A DNA stretch of 64,000 nt from Siphonodentalium dalli (GCA_032622095.1 CP136063.1:120796723-120860722), one strand, 5' to 3'; counted from the first letter of the stretch, positions 34,575 through 47,602 are shown. Notes: generated by a model not told the origin, from the letters alone. Program-made: numbers and translations.

Positions 34575-34797
34575 GTAAGAGCTGTTGACAAAGATGTTTA
34601 TCTGCAATTAATTATCTTCTCAATTATCAGGGATCTAAGTTTTCCCAGTTTTTGCCATGACTGGGATTCAGATTTGTTCAAATGAGCTCCCCGGCTCAAA
34701 TAGGGGTTGTGTAAGTTACATAGCTATTTCCCTCCATAGTAATTCTCAAAATGTCTTGAGAACCATCTGGCCTATTTAGCTTATATTTGGTGCTAGT

Positions 34798-35440
34798 TAG
34801 CTCAATGTACTTTATAAGTTTGAGCTATTGCCATGGTTTGGCGTCCGTGTGTGCGTGTGTCCGTCAACAATTTCCTTTGGCGCGGGCTACAGGTAGTACC
34901 TTTGGTCTAATCTTTATGAGATTTGTCATGAATGTTGACATTGACATGTAGATGGGAACGAGTCATTTTGGTGTCATTCGGCCAAAAAACATGGCCGCTG
35001 GTGGCCATCTTGGATTTCAAAATTCAATCCATTGGCGCAGGCTACAGGTCGTACCTTTGGTCTGATCATCATGAAATTTGTCATGGATGTTAATATTGAC
35101 ATGTAGATGGGAACGAGTGATTCTGGGGTCGTTCGGCCAAAAAACATGGCTGCCAGCAGCCATCTTGGATTTTACTCTTTGCATGACTAAATCCTTTGGC
35201 GCGGGCTACAGGTTGTAGCCTTGGTCGGAACTTCATGAAATTTGTCATGGATGTTAATATTGACACGTAGATGGGAACGAGTCATTTGGGGTCGTTCGGC
35301 CAAAAAATATGGCCGTCAGCAGCCATCTTGGATTTTACTCTTTGCATGACTAAATCCTTTGGCACAGGTTAGACATTTCAATTAGCACCTTTCCTATTCC
35401 TCCATTGACTGTCGACCATTAAATTATTCCCCGGCATAAG
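34798..35440 (+). mobile_element. R1 element, short copy
   Basis: It starts TAGCTCAATGTACTTTATAA with the AGTTTGAGCTA partner, then GTGTGCGTGTGTCCGTC. About three monomers follow, and a truncated end with CATTAAATTATTCCCC that lacks the final hairpin. It sits 220 bp after an eEF2 exon. Confidence 0.65.
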
Positions 35441-36239
35441 CAGAATACTGGTGAAAAAGCGGGTCAATTGAGAACAGTGTGTTACCAGTACAGCGTAACC
35501 CTTTGAAATCAAAGCGCCAAAACTACAACATAATGTTTGGTGTGCATTGAAATAGCGACGTTATATACAACATAATAAATGTCGCGGTAACATCCAAGAA
35601 TGTCGGGACTGCCGAGTACGGATATTATTTTGCACGGGATTTCTGTGGTTGAAACTACTCAGCTCGGAGATCCCGTGCTATCGTACGATTACATAATTTG
35701 ATCAAAGAATGCCGAATTGCTGAGTTGGGCAGAGTAGGGATCGACATACGCCAACAGGTGGTTCTCCTACCAAAGGAGGTATGTACCTCCGAGATCCCGT
35801 GCTATCGTACTATTATAATATGGAACCTGTCCCAAATCAGTCTTTATAGCAGGAATTCATAGTGACAACACCATTCATTTGACCCATATTACATGCATGG
35901 AGGATAAACACAAAAAACATACCCCCGTGTGTAATTACATGATTAATTATCTGGATACCATCAACAGAATTAATGCACCCACGGAAAATGATCGACTTGC
36001 ATAATATACGTAGCTTTGGATTGCTTTGTGGGATACTCGGGTGCAAGGAAATGAATACTTTTCAGTGTCAAATAACAAAATTTTCACCCGACTGGACGAA
36101 CCATGGTCATTCCGTCGAGTTATGCGTTTCCCCAATACGGACTCATTAATTTCCCCTTGGCGGAAACCCTGCTATATACCATGTACTATACTTACTATTA
36201 TGCATTGCTATAGTACCTAGTAATAATTTATTCATAGGG
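35441..36239. other. Intron with a short direct duplication
   Basis: GAGATCCCGTGCTATCGTAC occurs at about 35661 and 35791, each preceded by CTCGG or CTCCG. No gene seen. Confidence 0.45.
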
Positions 36240-36703
36240 TATTGGATGAGTAAATTTTACAGGGCAACAAAGGGTCAGAAGATTAACATTGATGGCCATG
36301 GGGTTTCATGGATTTCATCTCTAACAGAAATCATTGCTGTTCAATGTATGAACAGATAGATCTATTGAGTACTTTTCAGCATTTAGGCCGGTTATCGGTT
36401 TATCATGTTAGGGGGTTCTTCAGGGAGTCCTAGACAGGAGGTAACAAAAGGGTCAGATAAAACTAAATCAAATAAGTACTTAAAAATCCAGTCCAAGATG
36501 GCAAATGTTGATAATACTTGGTGTAGATTATTGCCAGGACCCTAGTTTCCAATTTGTTCATGCTGTCATAGTTGATTGAATTTTAGGGGCCACAGAATGT
36601 TTTAAAGATTAACGTTGAATGTTATTGATTTCAGCATACAAGCTGAAAATAGCTAATCATGAAAGTATGGGTTAAACATCTGCCAATCGTGATCGGCCTC
36701 TCG
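36240..36703 (+). mobile_element. R2 3' fragment
   Basis: The GGGGCCACAGA and AGATTAACATTGA sentences match copy 1 near 5480-5510. It ends with GTATGGGTTAAACATCTGCC, a one-mismatch hairpin CCAATCGTGATCGG, and CTCTCG. Confidence 0.6.
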
Positions 36704-36801
36704 TTTAAATACCCGCTTACATCCCTATTGTATAAATTAAGTTTCTAAAAGAATTTTGAATAATGCATTTTTGCCCTATAAATCCAATATATCTGCCATT
36801 C

Positions 36802-37532
36802 CAGGCCTTCGATTATGAGGCGTGCGATCGCGCTCGCGCACCATAGCACGCCTGAAATTAAATCTTGGCGAGTAATTAATCACACTCCTCGGCGATATTA
36901 GGCGCACGATTGAAAAAGGGTTTATAATAACGATCAACCTTGTTTGCTGGAGAAGACTGACATACATGCCGTATACGACGGAAGTAATTGTTTTAAGTTT
37001 TGCACATGCGCTAGAACATTATTATAGTCAGGTGCGTTTAGCGATGTCGTCGCATTCGTATGTAGGTCTGAGTAATTCTCGGCTAGATATTGTTACCAAC
37101 ATGACATATTTAAATTAATCCCACCGTGCACCCCACACCAATGCAACGTAATTTTGGTACCATGATTGTGTTGCGTTCTAAATGAAGCCGCCCCGATGGG
37201 CGGTGAAGATGAATAGAAATTGAAACGGGGCAATCAAACATTATTTTTAAAAATATCGATAGAGTTCACACAACAAGAAACTCTGACCGCATTTCATAAC
37301 AACTTACATCCAACGGAAGCATTACGACGCAATTCGAGAATGGAGTTTTAATTACTTCAATGTGGAGAATACATGTGTACAAGATGAATCACAATGGTGA
37401 TAAAATTGATTTAATTTTGAGTCTTCGTTTGTCATTTTATACCCCCGAAATATCCACCAAAATCACACGCCTGGGTTTCAGGTTAGGCGAGTGACCAACC
37501 ACACTCCTGCATTTTACAGAATCGAAGGCCTG
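36802..37532. mobile_element. DNA transposon, same TIR family as 362-1285
   Basis: The TIR is CAGGCCTTCGATT against AATCGAAGGCCTG (13 bp perfect). The target duplication CCATTC is at 36796-36801 and 37533-37538. The left end shares GAGGCGTGCGATCGCGCTCG-type sequence with 380-410. Internal ACACTCCT occurs near both ends. It ends about 150 bp before an eEF2 exon. No coding capacity. Confidence 0.75.
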
Positions 37533-37681
37533 CCATTCAGTCTTGTAGCAATATGTATGTTATCTATCGCATGAAATGTTCGTGAAATATAAAATAAATC
37601 TTTGAATTATCTTTTATTGTACGTTTCATTTTTGGCTAAAAATAAAGGTGTAAAATTTTGATTTTACGGTTGGCATTTCAG

Positions 37682-37940
37682 GACCATTCTGATGATGGGC
37701 CGTTACGTTGAGCCTATAGAAGATGTACCATGTGGCAACATTTGCGGCTTGGTTGGTATAGATCAGTATATTCTCAAAACTGGAACTCTGTCCACATACA
37801 AAGATGCTCACAACATGAGGACTATGAAATTCAGTGTCAGTCCTGTTGTAAGAATTGCTGTTGAATGCAAAAACCCATCCGAGTTGCCAAAGCTTGTTGA
37901 AGGACTGAAGAGATTGTCCAAGTCGGATCCCATGGTTCAA
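37682..37940 (+). CDS. EEF2: eEF2 exon, domain II to III
   Basis: Completes the Arg codon, then [54 protein letters not shown] and [18 protein letters not shown]. It covers the end of domain II and the start of domain III. Acceptor CATTTCAG ends at 37681, donor GTTAGT starts at 37941. It enters in phase 2 and leaves in phase 0; 259 bases fit. Confidence 0.96.
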
Positions 37941-38511
37941 GTTAGTATCCTATTTAAAACCACATAGCTGTTTTCGCTCCAAAATACACCTACTGGTAAT
38001 ATTTGCTTTTGAATTTTTCCTGGTATCAAAATAGGCTGATAAATACTTTTAACTTTCCGTATAATAACTGCAATCAACCAGCTGTAATATGACGTCCATT
38101 ACATTGGCAAATGCAAAGAATGGACCTCAGTGATGTCAAAGACAATATCTGCCTGGATATAAGGCAGTTACTTTATGATTTTAATGCCAAGTCAATAATT
38201 CCCTTTCAAAGAACATGTGTTTATGGTTTGAAGTTAATGAATCTCAAGTTGAGCGTCTTCAATTCATGGCACGACTACTCAAAGTAAACACGATGAAATA
38301 AACAATCTGTGAGCGATAATCAAACAAACCCAATATGCACTTATTTTGGTTGAAATTTAAGCTTTTTTGCAAATTGTAAATTACCGAATTTGAACTAGAT
38401 TTCCCAAATTATGAAGTTCAATCTCCCGAAATCTGTCTGTCAGAAGTTAACACGTATGTATGGATCCTTGAGGGTGACCTCCAGATGGGAGCTTAATACG
38501 ATTACTATTTT
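37941..38511. other. No gene recognised
   Basis: Intron sequence. A scrap of the second R1 monomer subfamily (CTTGAGGGTGACCTCCAGAT) lies at 38467-38490. Confidence 0.4.
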
Positions 38512-38695
38512 TAGCTCAACTTTACTTGTAAAGTTTGATCTATTGCCATGGCTTGGTATCCATCCGTGTGTGCATGTGTGGAGAAGTCAGTCAACAATTT
38601 CCATTAGCACGGGCTACAGGTCGTACCCTTGGTCGGATCATTATGAAATTTGTCATGGATGTTGACATTGACATGTAGATGGGAACGAGTCATTT
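38512..38695 (+). mobile_element. R1 5' fragment
   Basis: TAGCTCAACTTTACTTGTAA start, near-palindrome, GTGTGTGCATGTGTGG, then one monomer that stops abruptly at GAACGAGTCATTT. Confidence 0.6.
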
Positions 38696-38802
38696 AAAGG
38701 ATTACAATGCTCATGAAACAACAAAACTCTATCGGAAAGCCACTCCTATTGTGATCACAATAATCCAAGTCCCATAAAAATCGCGTAATAAATAAGCCGA
38801 GA

Positions 38803-38960
38803 AATAAATAAATAATACCGCCACCGGTTGTCGGCTATCTCCGTCGCAAAACCTCGCATGACGTCAAGCGAGGTAAACTAATTAAAAACACGGAATCGGA
38901 GTCGGAGTTAATTGTGTCTACCTGTATGACGATGGAAAATCCGGAATAGACGTCAGCGCG
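38803..38960. repeat. Dispersed repeat fragment, also at 1-180
   Basis: AATAAATAATACCGCCACCGG and downstream blocks parallel the first bases of the window. Family not recognised. Confidence 0.5.
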
Positions 38961-39402
38961 TGAGCGTGATGGAATTACTGCGGGGCATATCAATAGCATT
39001 GTGTACACATGGTGAATTGTCATCGCGCGGTGAGTTATATTCACTTCTGATTTGTCTTAAGCGCTGTTTGGAAAGTTATTGTTTTGACAAAAAAACTATA
39101 GAAGGCTGATTGAGCGGGGTAGGTAACACTTTCGTGTCAAAAATAAAGCTTATAAAAACACAAGCAGGCATGTGAACTCTATCCGGGCGCGTGTTCACGA
39201 TGTTGTTTTAATTTTCCGTATATATGCCCCGAGTGTCCAATGCCATATAAAAAAGCAGTGTTTTCGGTTGTGGCCGGTCTAGTGACTCTCAGTTAGGTAT
39301 AATGCTGTATTCATTTCCAAACGATTTTCGTTTACGTGCCATTTGGCGGGATTTCTGTGGGAAACCCGTTGCGCAAAATCAGAAACCGATTACATATACC
39401 AA

Positions 39403-39782
39403 ATAAAGAGCGTTTAATTTGACAAGTCAGTCATGGTTATGAATACATACAATTGCAGTTAAAGTGGAGAGTATGTTGAATAATTCACGATAACAACTAT
39501 TCTAAGTCGATTCCCCATTTCCTTAACCATGGCTCAATAAAGAGCGTTCCGTTTTAAGAGTTTTCCTAATATGGTACGAATAAAAAGAGTTTAATAAAGC
39601 GGAAATTGCTATGACTTGGAAGGTTATATAAAGCATGCATTTCGGAAGTCCGTGTACATGTATTGACCTGTATTGGTGTAATCAGTACACAAATCACGAT
39701 TACAACTGTTCTAAGTCCAGTCCCTTTACCTTGACGCAATAAAGAGCGTTCACTATTACGATATATTGCGAATAAAGAACGC
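39403..39782 (+). repeat. Cluster of ATAAAGAGCGT motifs in a ~202-bp duplication
   Basis: ATAAAGAGCGT is exact at 39403-39413, 39537-39547 and 39739-39749. Degenerate partners lie at about 39580 (ATAAAAAGAGT) and 39772 (ATAAAGAACGC), 43 and 33 bp after their exact copies. The context CACGAT(A/T)ACAACT(A/G)TTCTAAGTC repeats at about 39486 and 39687, so part of the cluster is a tandem duplication. Confidence 0.6.
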
Positions 39783-40470
39783 TTGTATATGTGCTTGCAT
39801 ATTAAACCGGATTATTATCCCTCCTTCAAAAAGTGTTATATATGATTGGATGTTGAATCGAACCACGGCGAACGTTTATATATTTTATAATCCTATTGTT
39901 ATGCGTAATTGACACATAGAGGTCGAGTTAGGACCTGCATATTCAATAGACCATATCGCTAGAGTGTTAATTTTATAGGCCAATAACCAAGCATAAACGC
40001 AGTGTTTATATAGATAAATGCGCGCAAAACTGAATAATATACGAGCATGGCTTTATAGTAACAACGCATCGCGATACATATAATACTAACAGCACGATAA
40101 AGACATTTAATTACGAGAACGGCGATGTTTTCGGCAAAGTTTTGCATTCGTAGTGTGATAACGCGACAATCGTCAAAGGTCGCGATCGACTATACATGCA
40201 AACTTAAAATACTGCCGTAGCGTGGGTTACCACGTGATCGATTACGTGCTATGCTTCTGTTTACATGTGACAATCACGTGATCGAGCCGATGATCACGTG
40301 ACTTCGTCTACAACAAAATCTTCGGCTAACTTCGGAATTTTTTTATAATCGTTATAAAAATAACGAATGGCGGCCAAATATTAGATTGTATGCGCCCAAT
40401 GGACATTATATATATTATCGGTATATTGAAAGAAAATATAATTGTTTTTTCAGCACCATATTCCTTTAAA
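39783..40470. other. CACGTGA-rich intron segment
   Basis: CACGTGATC or CACGTGACT occurs at about 40231, 40275 and 40294. A segment with TCGGAATTTTTTTATAATC and TTCCTTTAAACA resembles 6770-6920. No gene. Confidence 0.4.
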
Positions 40471-40477
40471 CACTCAT

Positions 40478-40565
40478 TTTGTGGTCATTTAGCCAAAAAA
40501 CATGGCCGCCGACGACCATTTTGGATTTCAAAATGCAATCCATTAGCACGGGCTACAGGCTGTAA
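40478..40565 (+). repeat. R1 monomer fragment
   Basis: A single piece: GTCATTTAGCC, ACATGGCCGCCGACGACC, GGATTTCAAAATGCAATCC, GCACGGGCTACAGG. Confidence 0.6.
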
Positions 40566-41021
40566 TGTAATATTAAGATGTAGACATATTGTGTTCTTAT
40601 AGTGACTTATACTAATCATAAATATTGCATTGATGGCATGCTATCGTCAAGAGCTGCACAGTGTTGTAAACAAAAGCCAAAGTATGTTACATAATTTGGC
40701 ATTTTGTTTACATAACACAGCATAGATCTTGAAGATAACATGCTATTTACGCATACATATAATAGGTATAGGGCACTAAATAATGATTCAGATCATAGAA
40801 ATTTACTATCGCCAGGGGATATTTAATTAAAAAAATTTAAATCAAAATTTTGAAAAACTGAACTCCACCAGGGTACCCCGAGTCACCACACCAAATTTGG
40901 GAGAAAAATCTGGACAGACAGATTCTACTCATATATGTACATATATATATATATATATTTGTTATATATGTATAACTCCTTATTTCATAGTATCATTATA
41001 GTCCCTGGTATACTTTTTCAG

Positions 41022-41273
41022 TGCTTGATAGAGGAATCTGGTGAGCATATTGTGGCTGGTGCTGGTGAGCTCCATCTTGAGATTTGTCTCAAAGATTTGG
41101 AAGAGGATCATGCCGGAATCCCACTGAAGAAGTCTGATCCAGTTGTATCATACCGTGAGAGTGTGTCTTCAGAATCCGATAGAGTGTGTCTATCCAAGTC
41201 ACCTAACAAGCATAACAGGCTCTTCTGCAGGGCTTTGCCTCTCCCCTCTGGTGTGGCTGATGCCATTGAAAAT
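41022..41273 (+). CDS. EEF2: eEF2 exon, domain III to IV
   Basis: 84 codons: [61 protein letters not shown] and [32 protein letters not shown] and [10 protein letters not shown] are eEF2 signature blocks for domain III and the start of domain IV. Acceptor TTTTTCAG ends at 41021, donor GTAAGT starts at 41274, phase 0 both ends. The following intron, 14.6 kb, is the longest in the window. Confidence 0.96.
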
Positions 41274-42077
41274 GTAAGTTTACATCCATGGTGCATTTGT
41301 GAGGTGATGTGGATCTCTTCTCTAGGGTGCCTGACTTAATGCAAAGTTGATTAATGCTGTTTACTTCATGGGTTGGCATTTGTCAGTCAATATTTTGTTA
41401 GCCCACCCCAAGGACATATCCAGGCCGATTTTCATACCGTTTAATACCTGTTGGGGCGGCCAAACTCCAGGTGCCCAAAAATATGTATATATATTTATTT
41501 ATTTTCCTTTTTTTTTGTTCTTCCCCAATTCAGGTCTCAATTCATATCATAACAAGATACAAAACATTTATATATATTGACATAAGTCATCAGGTTTACA
41601 AAAAGATTTAAGGTTAACAGTTGGAATCATACTGTAAAGTATGTTCGGCTTTATCTTGCATTCATCTGTGAAATTACACAATACAGTACAGGAACAGTGA
41701 CAATTTGATCAATTCAACCTGGTTATCAGGTGGCATCTCATAATACCAAATGAATAATTAACTTAGAGATTAGTACTATTAAATAGTAATTATGAACTTA
41801 ATAGACATTTCTTTCTGCACTAGTATATTATGTATGTGTCTCAATTGAATTTTATAAAATACCCTATTATATGAATTAGAATGATAACGGAAAGTCTCAT
41901 TTCAAGCAAGATAAGCATAATCCATTGAACCAAAAGATATCTGACAATAACTTAAAATTTCCAATCCCTACATATATAAAAAATTTCCAAAGTTGTGCTT
42001 GAGAAATTTGATCAAATTGACCTCAGTAAAATTCAAAATACCGACTCGGAGAGCCCAAGATTTACCTCTCAATGTAA
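41274..42077. other. No gene recognised
   Basis: AT-rich start of the longest intron; no structure beyond short microsatellites (TATATATT). Confidence 0.4.
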
Positions 42078-43187
42078 TAGGGCCCGACGAAGCTTCGAGA
42101 TTCGATTCGATTTCGAATCTTGCGTTTCGATTCGATTCGAAAGCGGTCGTGTGATTCGGGATATTTCGAATCTTTGTATACAAGTACTTTATCACCGGGA
42201 ATAGACTGCATTATATATACAATCTGGCACCTCCGTGGTCCAATGTGTATAGTTGAGTTGTCCAATAGCCCACTGCTCGTATATATATTGGCCTACCAAT
42301 CCCAGCGCTGGTTACTCGTGTCAGATCGGTGGGTTACTTGTGCAACCTGCTGGTAGGTCTGTGATGGTTCGCGTGTTCATCACGGTTGTACCATAATCGT
42401 AGCGCACATGGGTTTCCTCCACCACATAAAACCAGCAATGTCGTGATTTTGCCCGGCCCCAGCTGCGAAAGCGAGTGAATTTCTTGTGGGACATATTTGT
42501 ATGTCGGTATTTGACATTCTTATACCAGAGAAGACTATATTGCATTACTCAACTCAATCAAATAATATATTTTTTAACTTTAAACCTTAACACGATATAA
42601 ATATATTAAATAAACATTTTGGGCTCCAACATGTCGTGTCCAAATCCGGTCAACATCTTTATATATACAGCATATGTTATCCGGGAAATGGAATATGGTT
42701 GACCATTTAGCTTTCATGACAACTCAATTGATCCGATGGATAGGCCCAAGTTGGGATACTATACATAGATCCTGTAATCCCGTTTGCGTATGCGCCATTC
42801 CCAAGTCACGATGAGCAATTTTGATCAATGCGCAGAAGAATTTCCGTTTGCAATGACTCGAATCAGACTCCATTGACTCCAAAGTTCCAACTTCTTACTT
42901 TCACGAGCTTCACACATAGTCCCAGTGGCACAAAATATGAAATGTCGTGCCATTCTCATATATTAAACTGTTTAAAACTGATTAAATACTGTTCATATCA
43001 TGTCATAGAAATTAAGTTTAATGAACCCCTTCGTAAATATCACTGACGTTACAAAATCATCGGACATTTGCCCCCATTTTTGCTCGTACCTCCCACTCAT
43101 TGGTACCGCCAATCTACTAAAGTGTTTGAAAAAGATTCGATTCGAGATTCGATTTGATGTTGATATTTGCCGATTCGTCGGGCCCTA
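42078..43187. mobile_element. hAT-type element, TIR TAGGGCCCGACGAA
   Basis: 14-bp perfect TIR TAGGGCCCGACGAA. The target duplication is CAATGTAA (42070-42077) and CAATGCAA (43188-43195), one mismatch. ATTCGATTCGA-type repeats lie just inside both ends (42099-42143 and 43134-43158), probable transposase sites. 1110 bp, no coding capacity. Confidence 0.8.
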
Positions 43188-43236
43188 CAATGCAATGTAT
43201 TTTCCAAAAATTCCAGGGGGAAGACCCCCAGACCAC

Positions 43237-44586
43237 TAGAGCTGAAACGGTTGACACATTCTTCTAACTGGTTAACCATCGGGGTTAACCGGATTTAAAC
43301 CGGTTAACCGCTAAATTTCTAGCGGACTTCTCTCACACTAATTATGTCGACATTATGCCATGCTCCGGGGACAAACCTAGGTGAGAAGTAGTAGCTGAAA
43401 TAAAGACCTTATTCACGGCATTTAACGATATTCAAAAACACGCATTCACTGTTCTTTTGCTGGTTCTCGTGATGGGGAATGAGCAAGTGAAATTTGTGAA
43501 TGGCAGGAGAGATCGCTTATTTGCCATGATCAGCATATGTTTGGGCATTTGTAAAACGAGTAAAATAGTATGGGTATTGGTAAAACGAGTAACAAAACTA
43601 TATATTAAAGATCTGTAATATATCATTATCATCATTGGTATATCCTCCAATGCATTATATATAAAGACAAGAAAGTAATAACTAGAGAACAAAAAGGAAG
43701 GTCAGTTAGGTCAGACTCGCAGTCCTATTCAGTATTCGAGCTATTCGTCGGTATCATGATAGCGGACACTAGTGTTGGGAAGTTATATAATTTACGTTTC
43801 GGTTTCGGTTTTAGTATGCAATCACTTAACATATACGGTAGCAATTACTGCCAAATTGAGTGTTAATTAGTCCCACAGGCACAACCAGTTACAGAGTAGC
43901 ATGGAGCATCAATTTCCTTCATAAAAGGGAAGATTATTGAAGAAGTTTTGGGTTGCTTCAACTACGATGTCTGTTTGGTCACTCAATTGAATTGATCATA
44001 TTAAATCACAACAGGGAGGAAGAACGGGGAAGAGTGAAGACAATATTGTGCAGCTGATCTCAATCTTCAAACTTTGTCGACTTACATAGTTTTTATAAAC
44101 CCCACTGTTAAACAGTTTTATATATAGTATGTCGTGGTGTGGTTCCAATTTGAATCCATGTTGCTTCGTGCAGTATTAACTATTACGTTACGAAAGCACG
44201 CATTGCCACACAACGCCACTTTTACGTTGTCACTTACTTGTGTGCATTCAGACTTGATACACAGTGACTGCACACGTGCTTTTGTCGGAAGAAAACTTCA
44301 AAGGGTCGGAATTGATTGAAGGTCGCCGACACTTCCAGACAGTTCGAGAATTGCTACTAAGTAACTGATACTACCGCGTGCACCAATTAACGCTTGCATT
44401 GCACTCTACTATCGGTGACACGGGATTTAGTATTAGTTTTGCATCATTTAACCTAATATTTTGAGGATTATTCACGTTCACATTCAACTGACAACGGGAT
44501 GCGGTTACGTCCGGTTCATTTTTTTCTAACCGGTTACGTCGCTAACCGGATGCTAACCGGTTAACCGTCTAACCGTTTCAGCTCTA
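43237..44586. mobile_element. hAT-type element, TIR TAGAGCTGAAACGGTT
   Basis: 16-bp perfect TIR and a perfect 8-bp target duplication CAGACCAC (43229-43236 and 44587-44594). The palindromes GGTTAACC and ACCGGTT recur inside both ends (43271-43311 and 44527-44570). 1350 bp, no transposase. It lies only 49 bp past the end of the previous hAT. Confidence 0.85.
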
Positions 44587-44594
44587 CAGACCAC

Positions 44595-44870
44595 CCCACC
44601 ATATTCGGGGGTGACCAAGATGGCAGTCGTCAATTTTTTCTGAAATTCGTTAAAACATGGCCACCAGCAGCCATTTTGGATTTTACTCTTTGCATGACTA
44701 AATCATTTGGCACACCCTACAACCACATCCTTTTGTCCGATCATTACTAAACTTCATATGGATCTTGGGATGACCACCAGATGTGAGTCGTAAATGTTTT
44801 CCGAATTTCGTTAAAAAACATGGCCACCGGTAGCCATCTTGTGATTTTATTTTTTTGCATGACAAATCGT
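44595..44870 (+). repeat. R1 second-subfamily monomers
   Basis: ACATGGCCACCAGCAGCC, CACACCCTACAACCACATCC, TTCCGAATTTCGTTAAAAA and GGATGACCACCAGATG: about 1.5 monomers of the diverged subfamily. Confidence 0.6.
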
Positions 44871-45169
44871 TTAGAAAAAAAGAGACCACCAATATCGAAT
44901 GCTTGGGCGATCAGCGATCTTGATGAGTTTGAAATCTGTATACAGTATGGGAAAGTAAACTATAAAATAAAATTGAGAACATTCAAAACATGGTTTAGCT
45001 TGGAACCGTATGTTATATGGGGTGATGATAGTATACTTGCCCAATTCAGATCTAGCTCCCACAAACTAGAAATAGAATCATTACGATACTTTCCAGCAGA
45101 GAAATCCACCTGTCCATCCGTCCATACGTACGTCCATCCATCCTATCTGTTCATGTCAGGCCAAAAAAA

Positions 45170-46470
45170 ATAATAGGTGTGTTTGGGGTCAACTACCACT
45201 AAAAAATTAGGGTAGGTAGGTAGGCAGGTTTTTTTAATTTATTTATTGTTTTTTTTTAAAGAAACTTTTAGTATTTGGAAATTTTCGGGGTTTTCCCTCT
45301 ATTTAAGGTGCAGTAAAAGGGTTTATGAGCATAAAGTGGACACCAATTTTAAGTACTTATTATCTCTATAGTTAATTTGTAAACATACCTTTCTATCTGA
45401 AACATACCTTTTTGGGCAGATTTGGTGGCAAATCAAGCAATGTTGCCTTTATGTAATGGTAAATGGAACCTTTCCCATTCATATGGATGGAATATATGGA
45501 TCATATTAATACACAAATATAAATTGTAACAAACTTCATTATTCTATATAAATTTTAGTGAATACAACAACGAACAATGTCATGATGTAGTCAAGGCATG
45601 ACAAATTCATGCCATTTAAAGAGACTGAAGACTTTATATCTGTAGGCCATACGTAAACTGTAAAGTCATATAATATCTATGTAAATATTTGAGTTACCAG
45701 GTACCAGTCAGAACCATACATGCACAATTTCTCCTATTTTTTTAAATGAAATATACAGTACTTCATCCCTCAAAATATTAATACCCATATCAATGTGGAG
45801 AGCATGAATTCTGTCAGATTCTGACAATGTCATGTCATACATGTCAGATATTTAAAAAGTTCACCACACTTAAACCTGTAAAATGAAGTGGGACATTTTA
45901 CAAAAATAATGAAGACATCAGCAGTCAGATGCTCGTAGCCTGTTTATATATAACCATGGGTATATGCGAGAAATACACAATGAAAACACACTCCACAGTT
46001 TGGATCGATAAGCCTTGCCCTGTGTATTTTGATGTTGCGTCTTTTGACAATCGGTCTTCCGTATCATTTCTGCAACTCAATTATCGTCTTCCTTGCAGCA
46101 CGATCCCGAGACGTTACCGTCTGATCACCACGGAAGCCTTTTCATTAAGAGTGTGGTTAATATATTGCCGCCGGTTCAGTGTATTCTCGGATATAAAACA
46201 AATAGGCCTATGCCGAAAGCAGAAACTAAGTCGCGAGGGGCACCCCTGCATGGTTGAATCTGGGATATTTGGCACTCGGGACTTGGCTTGGTGGTTTTTG
46301 TTGGGGTGTTGCTTTGTGGCCACTGGCCATACAGGGGGATGAAAAGGATGGTTCGGCCCAGTATGAGATTAAAAAATCATAACATAGAGTGGCATATCAA
46401 CGCCAGACAAATTTACACCCAGATTTATTTTTTCTTAAATTAATTAGCAAGTAACTACTGGCTATGGCAC
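45170..46470. other. No gene recognised
   Basis: AT-rich, with a GGTAGGTAGGTAGG microsatellite near 45210. A 137-codon open frame at 45929-46342 has no recognisable domain and is not supported. Confidence 0.4.
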
Positions 46471-46479
46471 AGAACAGAT

Positions 46480-47590
46480 GGTTAGGCCCGATGTGAGAAC
46501 ATTTTGAAAATCTGAACATGAAAATTTGACAATCCTAACATCTAGACTGGCCTCAAGCTTTCCAATTCTGGGAATTTTTTAACCTGAAACTCGCCCTTAG
46601 ATTTGAAAATTGCCAACTGATGGCAGGAACGTGGCTAGAGGGTCTCCGCTGTGTCCACCTTGAGAAATTACAACTGCACCCCCCCCCCCCCCCCCCCTTG
46701 AATCAGAATCGAACCAAACACAAGTTTTGCATAATTCCATTTGCACCTCAGTGCTCAGGCCAGATATCATATATATTTATAAACCATTGTTCTATATTCC
46801 CGGTATGAGATCATTTCAGATATTTTAACCTGAAAAATTGCATAAATCCTGACATCTAGTGGTCTAACACACACGGCTACGGGCAAGAGACCAGGACACA
46901 CCGGGCTGACCATAGTTGTGAGAAAATTTTGAAAACTATACAAGAAAATCACAAGTCCTAGCAACTAGACTGGCAACTGAAGCTTTCCTATAGTTTTGGA
47001 AATTCTCCAACTGATGACTATTTCAGTCCACAAGTTTGACCAAATGTAGTAAAATATGGTTTTGTTAACCTAATTACCAGTTTTGTATTGGCCACGGGGA
47101 GGGACAATGACACACCGGGCCGACCATGGTTCGGCCTGTTGTGTTGAAATCTGAACAAGAAAATCGCAAAATCCTAGCATATAAACTAGCCTAAAGCTTT
47201 CATAGATTTGGAAATTTCAAACCTGACACCCCCCACTTAGGTTAGAAAATTTCCAACTAACGACAATTCCAATGACAATGTTGACCAAATGTATGACAAT
47301 ATTGTTTTCTTAAATTAACTGGCCACCGGGGAGGGACCAGGACACAAGCTTTCCAAGTGTTGGAAACATGTCACCCTCCCCAAGGTAGGAAAATTTCCAA
47401 CTGATGACCATTTCAGTAAAAAAAATCAATCACCAAAATAGGAAAATATTGGTCCAAAAACAATTAATTCCCCCCAATAAATTGTTTGAAAATCAGACTA
47501 TAAGAACATTTTCAAACTATTGTTGGTGTTAAATTTCTAACTACTGTTTTGGCAGGTATGAAATTTCCAACTGTTTAAAATTTTGACCAA
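46480..47590 (+). repeat. Degenerate tandem repeat
   Basis: CCAACTGATGAC-like blocks at about 46612, 47007, 47251 and 47397, each preceded by GGAAA(A)TT. Intervening GGACACACCGGGC(T/C)GACCAT and TTGACCAAATGTA sentences also repeat. A poly-C run of about 19 is at 46679. Units are irregular, roughly 150-400 bp. Confidence 0.5.
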
Positions 47591-47602
47591 AGTTGGGGGT
47601 TA

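Noticed and set aside
45929-46342. 137-codon open frame as a host exon
   Set aside because: No domain, no splice context fitting eEF2, and no similarity I recognise; open frames of this length occur by chance in 64 kb.
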